Positions 1 to 6,953 of a stretch of DNA of 11,561 bases are shown here, piece by piece. Each line of letters begins with the position of its first letter. The first letter of the stretch is position 1. The notes under the pieces were generated by a model. That model made no database searches and was not told where the DNA came from. It saw only the letters and a program-made list of their open reading frames with translations. Source of the DNA: Candidatus Moranbacteria bacterium RIFCSPLOWO2_12_FULL_48_12 (GTDB lineage Bacteria; Patescibacteriota; Minisyncoccia; Moranbacterales; UBA1568). Made by a program: the position numbers and the translations under genes. The stretch lies in assembly GCA_001784735.1 (NCBI GenBank), contig MFSB01000046.1, forward strand, positions 1 through 11,561, read 5' to 3'.

Positions 1-239
1 ATTTTCAGGTTGACGCGCGCGTTGTTGCGCGCCCCGATGACCCGGAGCAGCGTACGGAGCGCCTTGGCTGTCATCCCCTCGCGGCCGATGACCATCCCCA
101 TATCCTTGGCATTGACATCGAGCGTGATGAGCACTCCCATCTCATCGATCTTCCTTTCTACCTTCACATCGTCCGGATTATCTACGAGCATCTTGACGGC
201 ATACTCGATAAAATCCTTGTCTTTCACATTGTCTGTCAT
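1..239 (-). CDS. khpA: KH-domain RNA-binding protein, KhpA/YlqC type (3' end beyond window)
   Basis: Small cytoplasmic single-KH-domain RNA-binding protein, usually about 75 to 80 residues and working with KhpB in other bacteria. 79 codons are visible from an ATG at 239 and the frame is still open at base 1, so the stop lies just outside. The product begins MTDNVKDKDFIEY and carries the KH signature VIGREGMTAKALRTLL, with the RNA-binding GxxG loop as GREG at residues 52-55. This combination, with the N-terminal helix and the sequence VNAKDMG before the loop, is typical of the family. It is on the same strand as the DUF475 gene, 83 bases after that stop. No clear Shine-Dalgarno precedes the ATG. 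The family assignment is secure; its RNA targets cannot be read from the sequence. Confidence 0.9.
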   Translation of the reverse strand, partial: MTDNVKDKDFIEYAVKMLVDNPDDVKVERKIDEMGVLITLDVNAKDMGMVIGREGMTAKALRTLLRVIGARNNARVNLK

Positions 240-322
240 AAGACTTGAACATCACGGATTAACTGATTTAGATGCGGAAGAAACATCTTCATCTTCCACA
301 TTCCAATAATACCTCTTTTTAT

Positions 323-1255
323 TTAAGCGTGCAAATCGCTTTTAAGCGAAAGTGTCAAGCGGGATTTCCAGAAAAAATAACCGATGATGAAGAATGTCAC
401 GGCAGGCGCGAGCCACTCCGGCATATGTATCCCGAAAGCTCCCGTCACCATCACGAGGCCGAGAAAAAAGATCGAGTACATGGCGCCGTTCTTGAGAAAC
501 ACATATTTCTTCACCCGTTCGATATTGGCTACCGTCAGCTGCCGCACCATCACCGCTCCGATACCATTACCCAAAAGGATAAGCGGCACCGAAAGCGTGA
601 AGGCGAACGCCCCGAGCACGCCATCGATCGAAAAACTCATATCGATCACTTCCAAAAAAAGGATCTTGCTCACGTCCGACATGCCGGTGTTGCCCATCAT
701 CCGGCGCTCGGCTTCTTCAGCGTGCTGGCGGAACCCATGGGTAATGAAAAAGGCCGTCGACCCCACCACCGCCCCGAAGGCAAGCAACGGATCTATGGCC
801 ATCGCGAACCAGACGATTAAAGTCAAAAGTATCGAAACAATGGCATAAAACCAAGCCCCCTGCCTCAGAAAGAACCGCTCTCCGCGCAAACCGAAATTTT
901 TCGGTTCAAGAAAGAGCCAATGCAGGAAAAGAAACAAAAGAAAAACGCCGCCGCCCAAAAGAAGAATCGGCGCAGAAGCCTGAATCGCCTGTGCGACGCT
1001 CGGATCATTGGAAAACGTGGCTATGAACGATCCCCAGAAACTGATATCCGGCACCGTCAGAAATACGATGAGCCACGGCAAGAGTCCGCGCACGAGAAAA
1101 ACAGCCAGGAAAATGCCCCACGTCAGAAAAAAGCGCCGCGCCTTCTTTCCCATCGTCGCGAGCACTTCGGCATTGATGACGGCGTTATCAATACTCGACA
1201 CCGTCTCGAACAGCACCAGTCCAGCAACAATCAGAAGGATTGAAAAAAAGTCCAT
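323..1255 (-). CDS. DUF475 / TerC-like integral membrane protein
   Basis: 310-residue polytopic membrane protein with about seven to nine hydrophobic segments (for example 3-16, 44-68, 95-116, 135-172, 219-235, 259-275, 281-296). It has the family's internal pseudo-repeat of acidic intramembrane motifs: ETVSSIDNAV at residues 17-26 and EVIDMSFSIDGVLGAFA at 202-218. These match the TerC/DUF475 superfamily, linked in other bacteria to metal-ion (often manganese) export or tellurite resistance. A charged cytoplasmic loop rich in H, E and R lies at 174-187. The length is as expected for a DUF475 protein. It follows murF on the same strand after a 129-base repeat-rich spacer, so cotranscription is possible but not shown. 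No Shine-Dalgarno is visible before the ATG at 1255. Substrate unknown. Confidence 0.85.
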   Translation of the reverse strand: MDFFSILLIVAGLVLFETVSSIDNAVINAEVLATMGKKARRFFLTWGIFLAVFLVRGLLPWLIVFLTVPDISFWGSFIATFSNDPSVAQAIQASAPILLLGGGVFLLFLFLHWLFLEPKNFGLRGERFFLRQGAWFYAIVSILLTLIVWFAMAIDPLLAFGAVVGSTAFFITHGFRQHAEEAERRMMGNTGMSDVSKILFLEVIDMSFSIDGVLGAFAFTLSVPLILLGNGIGAVMVRQLTVANIERVKKYVFLKNGAMYSIFFLGLVMVTGAFGIHMPEWLAPAVTFFIIGYFFWKSRLTLSLKSDLHA

Positions 1256-1384
1256 TTTGGAGAAGAATCAGCTTGCCTACCGGCAGGCAGGGAATTATGA
1301 ATCACGAATCAAGCATAAAAGAAAAAACCATCTTAAACAACTGATATTTTGAGTTTTAACTCTTCATTCCTAATTCTTGATTCG
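1256..1384. repeat. murF/DUF475 spacer with GC-rich palindrome and GATTC-type tract
   Basis: This 129-base spacer holds an imperfect 20-base palindrome at 1272-1291, cttgcctaccggcaggcagg, with centre between 1281 and 1282 and two mismatched pairs. On either side are GAATC/GATTC-like words: gaattatgaatcacgaatc at 1292-1310, and cattcctaattcttgattc at 1365-1383, directly after the murF stop. The palindrome resembles short mobile palindromic repeats that I associate with CPR genomes. No T-tract follows it, so it is not a convincing terminator. Confidence 0.55.
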
Positions 1385-2704
1385 CTATTCATTCTGCAAA
1401 GTCCACTCTGCCGGAGACACAAACGACCGACTCTGCCATTCATCCGACTGACGGCAAAGCACCGTTGCTGCTTCACTCGGATCGGCTAAAAGCGCCCGAG
1501 TGATTTTTTCCATCCGCATGCTCTGCGACCCCTTGATGAGAATGAGATCCTCCGCCCGGATGATGTCTTTTAAATTTTGGAGCGCCGTCATCGGATCGGG
1601 AAACCAGAGCATCTGCTTGCGTGGAAAGCCGAGAGTAGAGAGCGCCTCGAAAAGCGCGCGCATATGTTCCCCGACCATTATCACGATATGCGCTCCGGAG
1701 TCGATGACCGCCAGCGCCAGCGCCGCATGTTCCTGCTTCGCATCCGCGCCCAGTTCCAGCATATCGCCCAAAACAATTACTTTGCGCGGAGCCACCAGAT
1801 CCTTCACCACATCTAAGGCGGCCAAAACCGACACTGGCGATGCGTTATAGGTATCATCGAGAAGAATAATCCCTTCTCTTCCCAAGAGCAATCGCAGGCG
1901 CCCGGGAAGCGGCTCGAAGTTCTCCAGCGCTTCCGCAATTTCTACCAGATTCATCCGAAGCGCCACCGCGACTCCTGCTCCCGCCAGGGCCGCAGCGATA
2001 TGGTGCCGCGCGACCAGTTTCGGCAGACGCACCGGAATCGTTTTGCCGTTATAATTCAGTTTGAAACTGAATCCTTCCACGCGTTTCGCCTCGCGATGAA
2101 AGAGCAGATTGTCCACCCGGAGCCCAGCCTCCGAACCGAAACCATACGTGATTGTTTTAGCTTTGGTTTTTTCTTGCATCTTCTCTGCCCGTTTGTCATC
2201 AGCATTGAGGATGGCAAAGCCGTCCTCCGGCAAAGACGCCATCAGCTTCCCTTTTTCCTTGGCGATGTTCCCTACTGATCCGAAAAACGCCAAATGACTC
2301 GCCGATACTCCGGTCACTACGCCGATGTTCACCGGTACGAATGAGAGGAGATAGTCCATATCTCCTGGACGATCGATACCCATTTCCAGTACCAAAACCT
2401 CCGGATAACGCACTGGGATGAACATCATCCAGAGCCATTTGCAAAATATGACGGCCCAGCAAAAAAATGATCCACCGCCGCTCTTGGCGCCGATGATCGT
2501 GAGAGGAATACCGATTTCGTTATTGTAATTGCCTTCCGCTTTGCGAGTAAAATACGCCCGCGAGACAACAAGCGCTATCGCTTCTTTCGTCAGGCTCTTG
2601 CCTACCGAACCCGTTATGCCGATGACGAGCGGCCGGTACTTCCGAAGCACCCTCCGCGCCATAAAGCGCAATACTTTTTCCAATATCTTCTTCGATGCAA
2701 ACAT
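1385..2704 (-). CDS. murF: UDP-N-acetylmuramoyl-tripeptide--D-alanyl-D-alanine ligase (N-terminally short form)
   Basis: Cytoplasmic Mur ligase that adds D-Ala-D-Ala to the UDP-MurNAc-tripeptide using ATP, the last soluble step of peptidoglycan precursor synthesis. Of 439 residues, the ATP-binding central domain starts almost at once: P-loop GITGSVGKS at 29-37, NYNNEIGIPLT at 59-69, EMG at 107-109, DDTYNASP at 283-290, GDMLELG at 313-319, and the C-terminal ligase signature KGSQSMRMEK at 391-400. The usual N-terminal domain of about 80 to 100 residues that binds the UDP substrate is absent, replaced by a basic helix (residues 4-24). A hydrophobic stretch at 79-97 (FFCWAVIFCKWLWMMF) is also unlike classical MurF and could touch the membrane. 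The P-loop ends GKSLTKE rather than the common GKTTTKE. A GAGG lies very close to the ATG at 2704. It follows ftsI, as expected in a dcw cluster. Confidence 0.92.
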   Translation of the reverse strand: MFASKKILEKVLRFMARRVLRKYRPLVIGITGSVGKSLTKEAIALVVSRAYFTRKAEGNYNNEIGIPLTIIGAKSGGGSFFCWAVIFCKWLWMMFIPVRYPEVLVLEMGIDRPGDMDYLLSFVPVNIGVVTGVSASHLAFFGSVGNIAKEKGKLMASLPEDGFAILNADDKRAEKMQEKTKAKTITYGFGSEAGLRVDNLLFHREAKRVEGFSFKLNYNGKTIPVRLPKLVARHHIAAALAGAGVAVALRMNLVEIAEALENFEPLPGRLRLLLGREGIILLDDTYNASPVSVLAALDVVKDLVAPRKVIVLGDMLELGADAKQEHAALALAVIDSGAHIVIMVGEHMRALFEALSTLGFPRKQMLWFPDPMTALQNLKDIIRAEDLILIKGSQSMRMEKITRALLADPSEAATVLCRQSDEWQSRSFVSPAEWTLQNE

Positions 2705-2839
2705 AGCCTCAAAAGTTATTACAGCCCGTCATACGGAAGAATGAGGAGGTGTGAATTACGAGAATAGAGAGTGCCAGTTCCCTGATTCATGCTTGCCCGC
2801 CAGAACTTGGTGACGGATGGATTCATGATTCATGATTCC
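2705..2839. repeat. ftsI/murF spacer with GATTCATGATTC tract
   Basis: The 135-base spacer contains direct repeats of ATTCATG: ccctgattcatgc near 2780-2792, and gattcatgattcatgattc at 2819-2837, which ends two bases from the ftsI stop codon. Between them, 2794-2820 is a GC-rich stretch (tgcccgccagaacttggtga) that can form only a bulged hairpin (CCG..CCA against TGG..CGG). No promoter or terminator was recognised. The tract belongs to the same word family as those after mraZ and murF. Confidence 0.5.
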
Positions 2840-4609
2840 TTATGGCTTCGTGGCTTCCGTCGGCTTGATCTTGGCGTATCCTAACAGGAATTTCATAATC
2901 TCGCCAAACGTCGGGGCGGCGCTCGATTCAGCCCATTCTACATTTTTCGGATTATCCAGCTTGACCAGCACCACGAAACGCGGATCATCAAGCGGCGCGT
3001 ATCCGATAAACGATCCGATACTCACACCCGCCTGATAACCCCTGGCATCGTTTTTGGCTACTTGGGCCGTCCCGGTCTTGCCGCCGACCTGGTATCCCGG
3101 GACATCCGCCCGTTTTCCATGGCCGTTCACCACCACATCCCGGAGCATCTGTCCCATGGTCTGGCTCGTTTCTACGCTGACGACCTGGCGGACTCTTTCC
3201 GGCTGGATTTTCTCCTCGCTGCCATCCGGATGGATGATAGTATCGATGATATGCGGTTTGTAAAGCGTCCCTCCATTGGCCAGCACGGCATAAGCGCTGA
3301 TCATCTGGAGTGGAGTGGTCGTCACGCCCTGACCGAATGCGGCGGTGAAAAAACTGATAGTAGAACGCGCATTGCTCAGATTTTTCGTATTCCCCGCCAG
3401 TTCCGCCGGCAGATCGATACCCGTCCGCTCGCCAAAACCGAAACGCGTGAAATAATCGCCGAAGGTCTTGTTACCGAGGAGTTTTTCTACATAGATGATA
3501 CCTGTATTGATCGACTGGTTCAAAACCTCGGTCATCGTACTCCGGCCATACACCTTGTCCTCTGAATTACGGATAGTGTACCCGGCCTCGCTCACCGAAC
3601 CGGTGTCGACAAATTCCGACAAGGGCGTTACTTTTCCCTCTTCGATGCCCATCGCCATTACGAGCGGCTTCATCACTGATCCAGGCTCATACGAACTACT
3701 CACTGCCGGATTCATAAATACCGAATAATCTTCTACTTGAGCATAGTTGTTGGGGTTGAACTGCGGGAATGACGCCATAGACAGGATATTTCCCGTCTTG
3801 GGATCCATGACAATCGCCGATGCGCTATCCGCTTGGTATTTCTCCACGGAATCTTTCAGTATCTTCTCTGTTTCATACTGAATGACCCGGTCGATCGTCA
3901 AGAGCAGGCTGTCGCCATTTTTGGGAGACACGAGATTGCGGTCGGAAAGCGGAAGCCAGCGTCCGCCGGCATCTTTTTCCTGCGATACCGTTCCTCCAAC
4001 GCCGCGCAGACGATCATCCTCTGATGCTTCTATCCCATAGCCGCCCGCGCTGGCCTTTTCTCCCAGACTGGCAAAGCCGACAACCTGCGAAGCCAGTTCT
4101 CCGGCCGGATAATACCGATATTTTTCAGGGATGAGCGCCACGCCTTTCAGATGGAGTTCTCTGATACGCGCCACTTCATCATCATTCAAACGCTTCTTGA
4201 TGATTTCAAAGGGGTCATCCGGCCGATCCAGCTTATCTCGGATCTCTCCGGCATCTACTCCCAAGATACGGGAGAGCTCCAACGCTGCCCGATCCTTCTC
4301 CGAGACATCTTTTGGCGACACGAAGACCATCTGATATTCGCGGTTCACAGCCAAAGGATAGCGCGTCTCTCCATCATGGATATAGATTTCTCCCCGATCA
4401 GCGGCCAGCTCTTGGAAAGCGCTGTGCTGATTTTCCGCCATAGCTACCCACTTGGCGTGGCTTGCGACTTGGATAAAATACAAGCGAAAAATCAGAATGG
4501 CGCCGACAAAAAAAACAACGGCCGAAAGTATCCGCATCCGCCCCTGACCACCATATATGCCGTTCTCTTTTTTTCCTATGCTCGATCGAAAAATTCCGGA
4601 GGTGCGCAT
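2840..4609 (-). CDS. ftsI: Division-specific class B penicillin-binding protein (peptidoglycan D,D-transpeptidase)
   Basis: Septal transpeptidase that cross-links peptidoglycan at the division site, anchored in the cytoplasmic membrane with its catalytic domain outside. Of 589 residues, a single membrane anchor spans about 26-48. The PBP dimerisation/pedestal region follows (DRGEIYIHDG at 71-80; YRYYPAGELASQVVGF at 164-179), then the transpeptidase domain from about 235. The three catalytic motifs are intact: SVMK at 311-314 (nucleophile S311), SIN at 366-368 and KTG at 511-513. No PASTA domains follow, so the protein is closer to FtsI/SpoVD core architecture than to PBP2x. The ATG at 4609 gives a 25-residue cytoplasmic tail. 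An internal ATG at 4537, just before the anchor and preceded by a G-rich stretch (ggtggtcaggggcgg), is an alternative start. It follows the ftsL-like gene in the dcw order. Confidence 0.96.
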   Translation of the reverse strand: MRTSGIFRSSIGKKENGIYGGQGRMRILSAVVFFVGAILIFRLYFIQVASHAKWVAMAENQHSAFQELAADRGEIYIHDGETRYPLAVNREYQMVFVSPKDVSEKDRAALELSRILGVDAGEIRDKLDRPDDPFEIIKKRLNDDEVARIRELHLKGVALIPEKYRYYPAGELASQVVGFASLGEKASAGGYGIEASEDDRLRGVGGTVSQEKDAGGRWLPLSDRNLVSPKNGDSLLLTIDRVIQYETEKILKDSVEKYQADSASAIVMDPKTGNILSMASFPQFNPNNYAQVEDYSVFMNPAVSSSYEPGSVMKPLVMAMGIEEGKVTPLSEFVDTGSVSEAGYTIRNSEDKVYGRSTMTEVLNQSINTGIIYVEKLLGNKTFGDYFTRFGFGERTGIDLPAELAGNTKNLSNARSTISFFTAAFGQGVTTTPLQMISAYAVLANGGTLYKPHIIDTIIHPDGSEEKIQPERVRQVVSVETSQTMGQMLRDVVVNGHGKRADVPGYQVGGKTGTAQVAKNDARGYQAGVSIGSFIGYAPLDDPRFVVLVKLDNPKNVEWAESSAAPTFGEIMKFLLGYAKIKPTEATKP

Positions 4610-4798
4610 ACCCGGTTGTAGAGTTTCGACTATTATTTATCGTAACAAACTAAAAGAATTCGAACCTTCATAATTACTTCATTTTCTACGTCCGACTCTC
4701 TATAAGTTTTCAAAGAAAACTTTGTCGAAATTTCACTACCGGGCATACGCCTATTTTCTTACAAATCACATTCCTCCGAACAGCTCCGATTCTTTGAT
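4610..4798. other. ftsL/ftsI spacer, mostly featureless
   Basis: 189 bases between the ftsL-like stop and ftsI, AT-rich, without a convincing coding frame. A small perfect inverted repeat (aagtttt at 4704-4710, aaaactt at 4716-4722) lies in it without a T-tract. It may hold a promoter for ftsI, entered separately. Confidence 0.4.
4699..4728 (-). promoter_or_regulatory. Possible internal promoter for ftsI-murF
   Basis: On the minus strand, TCGACA (4728-4723) is followed after 18 bases by TATAGA (4704-4699), which resembles a sigma-70 type -35/-10 pair with one and two mismatches respectively. The spacer is itself an inverted repeat. The start of transcription would fall about 80 bases before the ftsI ATG. 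AT-rich DNA yields such matches by chance, so this is tentative. Confidence 0.3.
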
Positions 4799-5173
4799 CT
4801 ACTTCAAAGCGACTGGGCCGCGCTCTTCAAGATACGTTATTGTATCCAATTTCTGCATATGGAGCTCTTCTCCCGAAGCCTCGATCCGATAGAGTGAGCG
4901 CAGATCAGCTTCCGAAATCTTCAGCTCCGCATTCTCCTGTTTCAATGCGCTTATTTCTTTTTCCAAAGTCCGCAGGTGATAGCCCATGACCGCGCTCCGG
5001 TTGACGGAATAAAGATAACCGCCGCCAATAACAAAAATCGCGAGCAGTACCCCGAGAAGCGGCATATGCACCGAACCCGCGAGTTCCGAGCGGAGCCCTT
5101 TCATCTGTCTCAAGGACGAGACATCGCTCGTTTGACGAGAGTACGTGCGCATAAATTGTGTTTTTATTTTCAC
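4799..5173 (-). CDS. ftsL: FtsL/DivIC-like bitopic division protein
   Basis: 124-residue protein with the layout of FtsL/DivIC septum proteins: a basic cytoplasmic N-terminus (1-36), one membrane segment at about 37-55 (MPLLGVLLAIFVIGGGYLY), then an extracytoplasmic heptad-rich coiled coil at about 65-95 (HLRTLEKEISALKQENAEL) and a short tail. FtsL sequences diverge strongly, so the identification rests on size, topology and its place between rsmH and ftsI, exactly where ftsL sits in dcw clusters. It would recruit and activate FtsI together with FtsB/DivIC-type partners. The chosen start is GTG at 5173, and an ATG at 5152 (residue 8) is possible. Neither has a Shine-Dalgarno, and the GTG lies four bases from the base of a predicted hairpin (5177-5230). 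Confidence 0.75.
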   Translation of the reverse strand: MKIKTQFMRTYSRQTSDVSSLRQMKGLRSELAGSVHMPLLGVLLAIFVIGGGYLYSVNRSAVMGYHLRTLEKEISALKQENAELKISEADLRSLYRIEASGEELHMQKLDTITYLEERGPVALK

Positions 5174-5176
5174 TTG

Positions 5177-5230
5177 ACTGACCGATACGGACTATGCGCT
5201 GATTTTGCTGACTTTTCCGTATTAGTCAGT
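5177..5230 (-). promoter_or_regulatory. Stem-loop immediately before the ftsL start
   Basis: On the minus strand the rsmH/ftsL spacer folds as ACTGAC and GTCAGT (outer six pairs), a two-by-two internal loop, then ATACGG and CCGTAT (inner six pairs), around a 26-base loop. The outer 3' arm ends at 5177 and the ftsL GTG begins at 5173. There is no T-tract, so termination is unlikely. An effect on translation of ftsL or on mRNA stability is inference. Confidence 0.45.
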
Positions 5231-5252
5231 GTTTTGCCTACATAAGTCCGCG

Positions 5253-6296
5253 TTAGGAGAGCTTCTCTACAATTCGCAGTCTGGCACTGCGCGAGCGCGG
5301 ATTGTCCTTTACTTCTTGATTACTGGGAGTAATCGGTTTTTTCGTCAGTATTTTGAGAATAGGTTTCTGCCCGCAGCGGCAGACTGGAAATCCCGGGGGA
5401 CAGATACATCCTTGAGCCTGTTTTTTGAAAAACTGCTGAACGATACGATCTTCGCCGGAATGAAACGTGATGATGGCCAGTCTTCCACCCAAACGCAAAT
5501 GCTTCACTGCTTCCTCAAGAAACTGCTCCAAATGCTCGAATTCCTGATTGACCGCGATACGGAGCGCCTGAAAAGTTTTGGTGGCTGGGTGGATTCGGAT
5601 TGGTTTATAACCAGGCCGCCCTGAACTCTGTCGAAGGGTCTGTCTTTTCGAATATACTTTCTCTATTAATTCTCGTAGCTCCACAGTCGTCACGATGGGT
5701 TTTTTCTCTCGTGCCGTGACAATCGCTCTGGCGATGCGTCGACTCTCGCTTTCATCTCCGTACTCGCGGAGGATATGCTCAATCTCTTCGAGTGAAAATG
5801 TATTCACGATTGTCTGCGCTGTCAATTCCGTTTCCTGATTGAGCCGCATGTCGAGAATGCCGCTCTGCTGAAAACTGAATCCCCGCTCGCTGTCCTCAAT
5901 CTGATCCGAAGAAAATCCGAGGTCCGCCAAAATGGCATCCGCCTTTTCGATCCCCTCATCCTCGAGCACCCCTCCCAGGAAAGAATAATTCTTGTGCGCG
6001 AGTATGAGCGATTTGTCCGCAAGCGCCTTCGTAAGGAACTCATCAGACCGAGCCGCTTCCAAAAACTTCTCGAGAGCAGATTTGTCAGCGTCCAGCGCGA
6101 TAACTTTGCCGCCAGACCCGCCTGCAACGCTCCGCGTAGCATTTCGGGCAGGCAACACACACTTCAAAATCTCTCGCGTATGTCCCCCGCCGCCCAGCGT
6201 CGCATCCACGACCACATCGCCCGACTTCACTCGAAGTCCGTCAACTGCTTCTTGCAAAAGAACCGGCACATGCTTCGTACGTTCCATATATTTCAT
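5253..6296 (-). CDS. rsmH: 16S rRNA (cytosine(1402)-N(4))-methyltransferase RsmH (MraW)
   Basis: S-adenosylmethionine-dependent methylase of 16S rRNA C1402 (N4), cytoplasmic and universally linked to mraZ in dcw clusters. Of 347 residues, the N-terminal HVPVLLQEAVDGL (9-21), SAM-binding DATLGGGGHT (31-40), DLGFSSDQ (125-132), RIHPATKTFQALRIAVN (234-250), FHSGEDR (278-284) and C-terminal SARLRIVEK (337-345) are all intact. The protein is about 35 residues longer than usual. Two extra segments explain much of this: residues about 47-63 (LPARNATRSVAGGSGG) and about 218-229 (TLRQSSGRPG). Both are encoded by short palindromic repeats and sit between conserved blocks without breaking the frame. The start ATG at 6296 follows GGAGG with a four-base spacing, and an ATG at 6287 is thirteen bases away. 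It lies 115 bases after mraZ. Confidence 0.96.
   Translation of the reverse strand: MKYMERTKHVPVLLQEAVDGLRVKSGDVVVDATLGGGGHTREILKCVLPARNATRSVAGGSGGKVIALDADKSALEKFLEAARSDEFLTKALADKSLILAHKNYSFLGGVLEDEGIEKADAILADLGFSSDQIEDSERGFSFQQSGILDMRLNQETELTAQTIVNTFSLEEIEHILREYGDESESRRIARAIVTAREKKPIVTTVELRELIEKVYSKRQTLRQSSGRPGYKPIRIHPATKTFQALRIAVNQEFEHLEQFLEEAVKHLRLGGRLAIITFHSGEDRIVQQFFKKQAQGCICPPGFPVCRCGQKPILKILTKKPITPSNQEVKDNPRSRSARLRIVEKLS
5619..5638. repeat. In-frame short interspersed repeat in rsmH (first)
   Basis: The bases ccctgaactctgtcgaaggg (minus strand CCCTTCGACAGAGTTCAGGG) have complementary ends (CCCT/AGGG) and match the form of a short interspersed repeat common in many CPR and some other bacterial genomes (CCCTTCGAC..TCAGGG). 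On the coding strand they are read as LRQSSG within residues 221-226 of RsmH. The insertion lies in the loop just before the conserved RIHPATKTFQALRI block, where other RsmH proteins have no such segment. Confidence 0.6.
6117..6152. repeat. In-frame GC-rich palindromic repeat in rsmH (second)
   Basis: 36 bases form an imperfect hairpin. The arms cccgcctgcaacgc (6117-6130) and gcatttcgggcagg (6139-6152) pair at ten of fourteen positions, around a short loop with tccgcgta. On the coding strand this is read as PARNATRSVAGG. It separates the SAM motif GGGGHTREILK from the next strand KVIALDAD, where ordinary RsmH has only a short turn. It resembles GC-rich palindromic elements seen in CPR genomes; that family assignment is from memory. 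Confidence 0.6.
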
Positions 6297-6411
6297 TCAA
6301 CCTCCAAAACATTACCGCAAATAAATTTTGTATGAATGTTTTGGTTTTGAATGCTTTTGTATTCTCAATGTTTTTATTCCTGATTCACAATTCCTGATTC
6401 CTGATTCACTC
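6297..6411. repeat. mraZ/rsmH spacer with GATTC direct repeats
   Basis: The word CTGATTC or a close variant occurs repeatedly at 6377-6410 (ttcctgattcacaattcctg, then attcctgattcactc), ending one base from the mraZ stop. A second A/T-rich part with attgaatg-like words follows (6325-6375), and GGAGG at 6300-6304 on the minus strand is the rsmH ribosome binding site. No terminator was seen, which is consistent with cotranscription of mraZ and rsmH. Confidence 0.6.
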
Positions 6412-6846
6412 TTAGTACACTCCCAGCTTGCCCAGTTCTTCCGCGATCTTCCCGGTATTTTTTTCCGCCTGCGACTTGTACTTGTTCCATTTGACCGTAT
6501 CCCAGATTTCCAGACGATTGTAGAGCCCCACGATGGTGACATCTTTTTTCAGTCCGCCGTCTGACTTCAGATATTCCGGGAGAAGCACACGTCCCTGGCT
6601 GTCGAGCTCCACATCCGTGGCGCCGGCCAGCATCAGCCGGGTGAAACTGCGCGTCCCTGATCCGCCCACCGGCAAGGTGCCGATCTTCGCCGCCAGCTCT
6701 TCCCACACCTTCATCGGATAGACGAAGAGGCAGGAATCCAATCCGCGCGTCACCACCACTTTGTTTCCCAGTTCGCCGCGGAACTTCGAAGGGAGCGCCA
6801 GGCGCTTTTTGGGATCGATGGTGTGCGAATATTCCCCGATGAACAT
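6412..6846 (-). CDS. mraZ: MraZ, transcriptional regulator of the division and cell-wall cluster
   Basis: DNA-binding protein of the SpoVT-AbrB superfamily that forms rings and represses the dcw operon by binding TGGGN repeats near its own promoter. Its 144 residues are the family's usual length. The product starts MFIGEYSHTIDPKKR and contains both half-domains, with DPKKRLALPSKFR at 11-23 and LDSQGRVLLPEYLK at 81-94. The invariant pattern D-x-K/Q-(K/G)-R is present in each. It is the first gene of the cluster, followed by rsmH. A good promoter with candidate MraZ boxes lies 125-190 bases upstream. No Shine-Dalgarno precedes the ATG at 6846, but the start is fixed by the conserved N-terminus. 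Confidence 0.97.
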   Translation of the reverse strand: MFIGEYSHTIDPKKRLALPSKFRGELGNKVVVTRGLDSCLFVYPMKVWEELAAKIGTLPVGGSGTRSFTRLMLAGATDVELDSQGRVLLPEYLKSDGGLKKDVTIVGLYNRLEIWDTVKWNKYKSQAEKNTGKIAEELGKLGVY

Positions 6847-6867
6847 AACTTTTTGACTGACAACATA

Positions 6868-6953
6868 CGACTAACAACTAACAACAAACAAATCTCTTTA
6901 CAATTTTTTAGATACGCAATCTGACCTCGTCGTAAGTTGTAAGTTGTTTGTCG
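6868..6953 (-). promoter_or_regulatory. Long imperfect stem-loop in the mraZ leader
   Basis: Two 22-base arms (6868-6889 and 6932-6953) are complementary at 18 of 22 positions. They are built from short repeats: CTAACAACTAACAACAA on one side and GTAAGTTGTAAGTTGTTTG on the other, with a 42-base loop. On the minus strand they lie between the predicted transcription start and the mraZ ATG, which ends 21 bases downstream of the stem. There is no T-tract after it. It may be a CPR-type intergenic repeat tract, an RNA structure acting on mraZ, or both. Confidence 0.5.

Noticed and set aside
272..848. Long plus-strand frames opposite the DUF475 gene
   Set aside because: They are antisense to a gene with clear membrane-protein motifs, and the translations are low-complexity basic sequence with no domain.
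4704..4722. Terminator between ftsL and ftsI
   Set aside because: The seven-pair AAGTTTT/AAAACTT hairpin has no T-tract and is AT-only apart from one pair, so it is too weak to stop transcription.
6377..6410. CRISPR-like array in the GATTC tract
   Set aside because: The repeated word is only about seven bases, with spacers of a few bases and no cas genes nearby.
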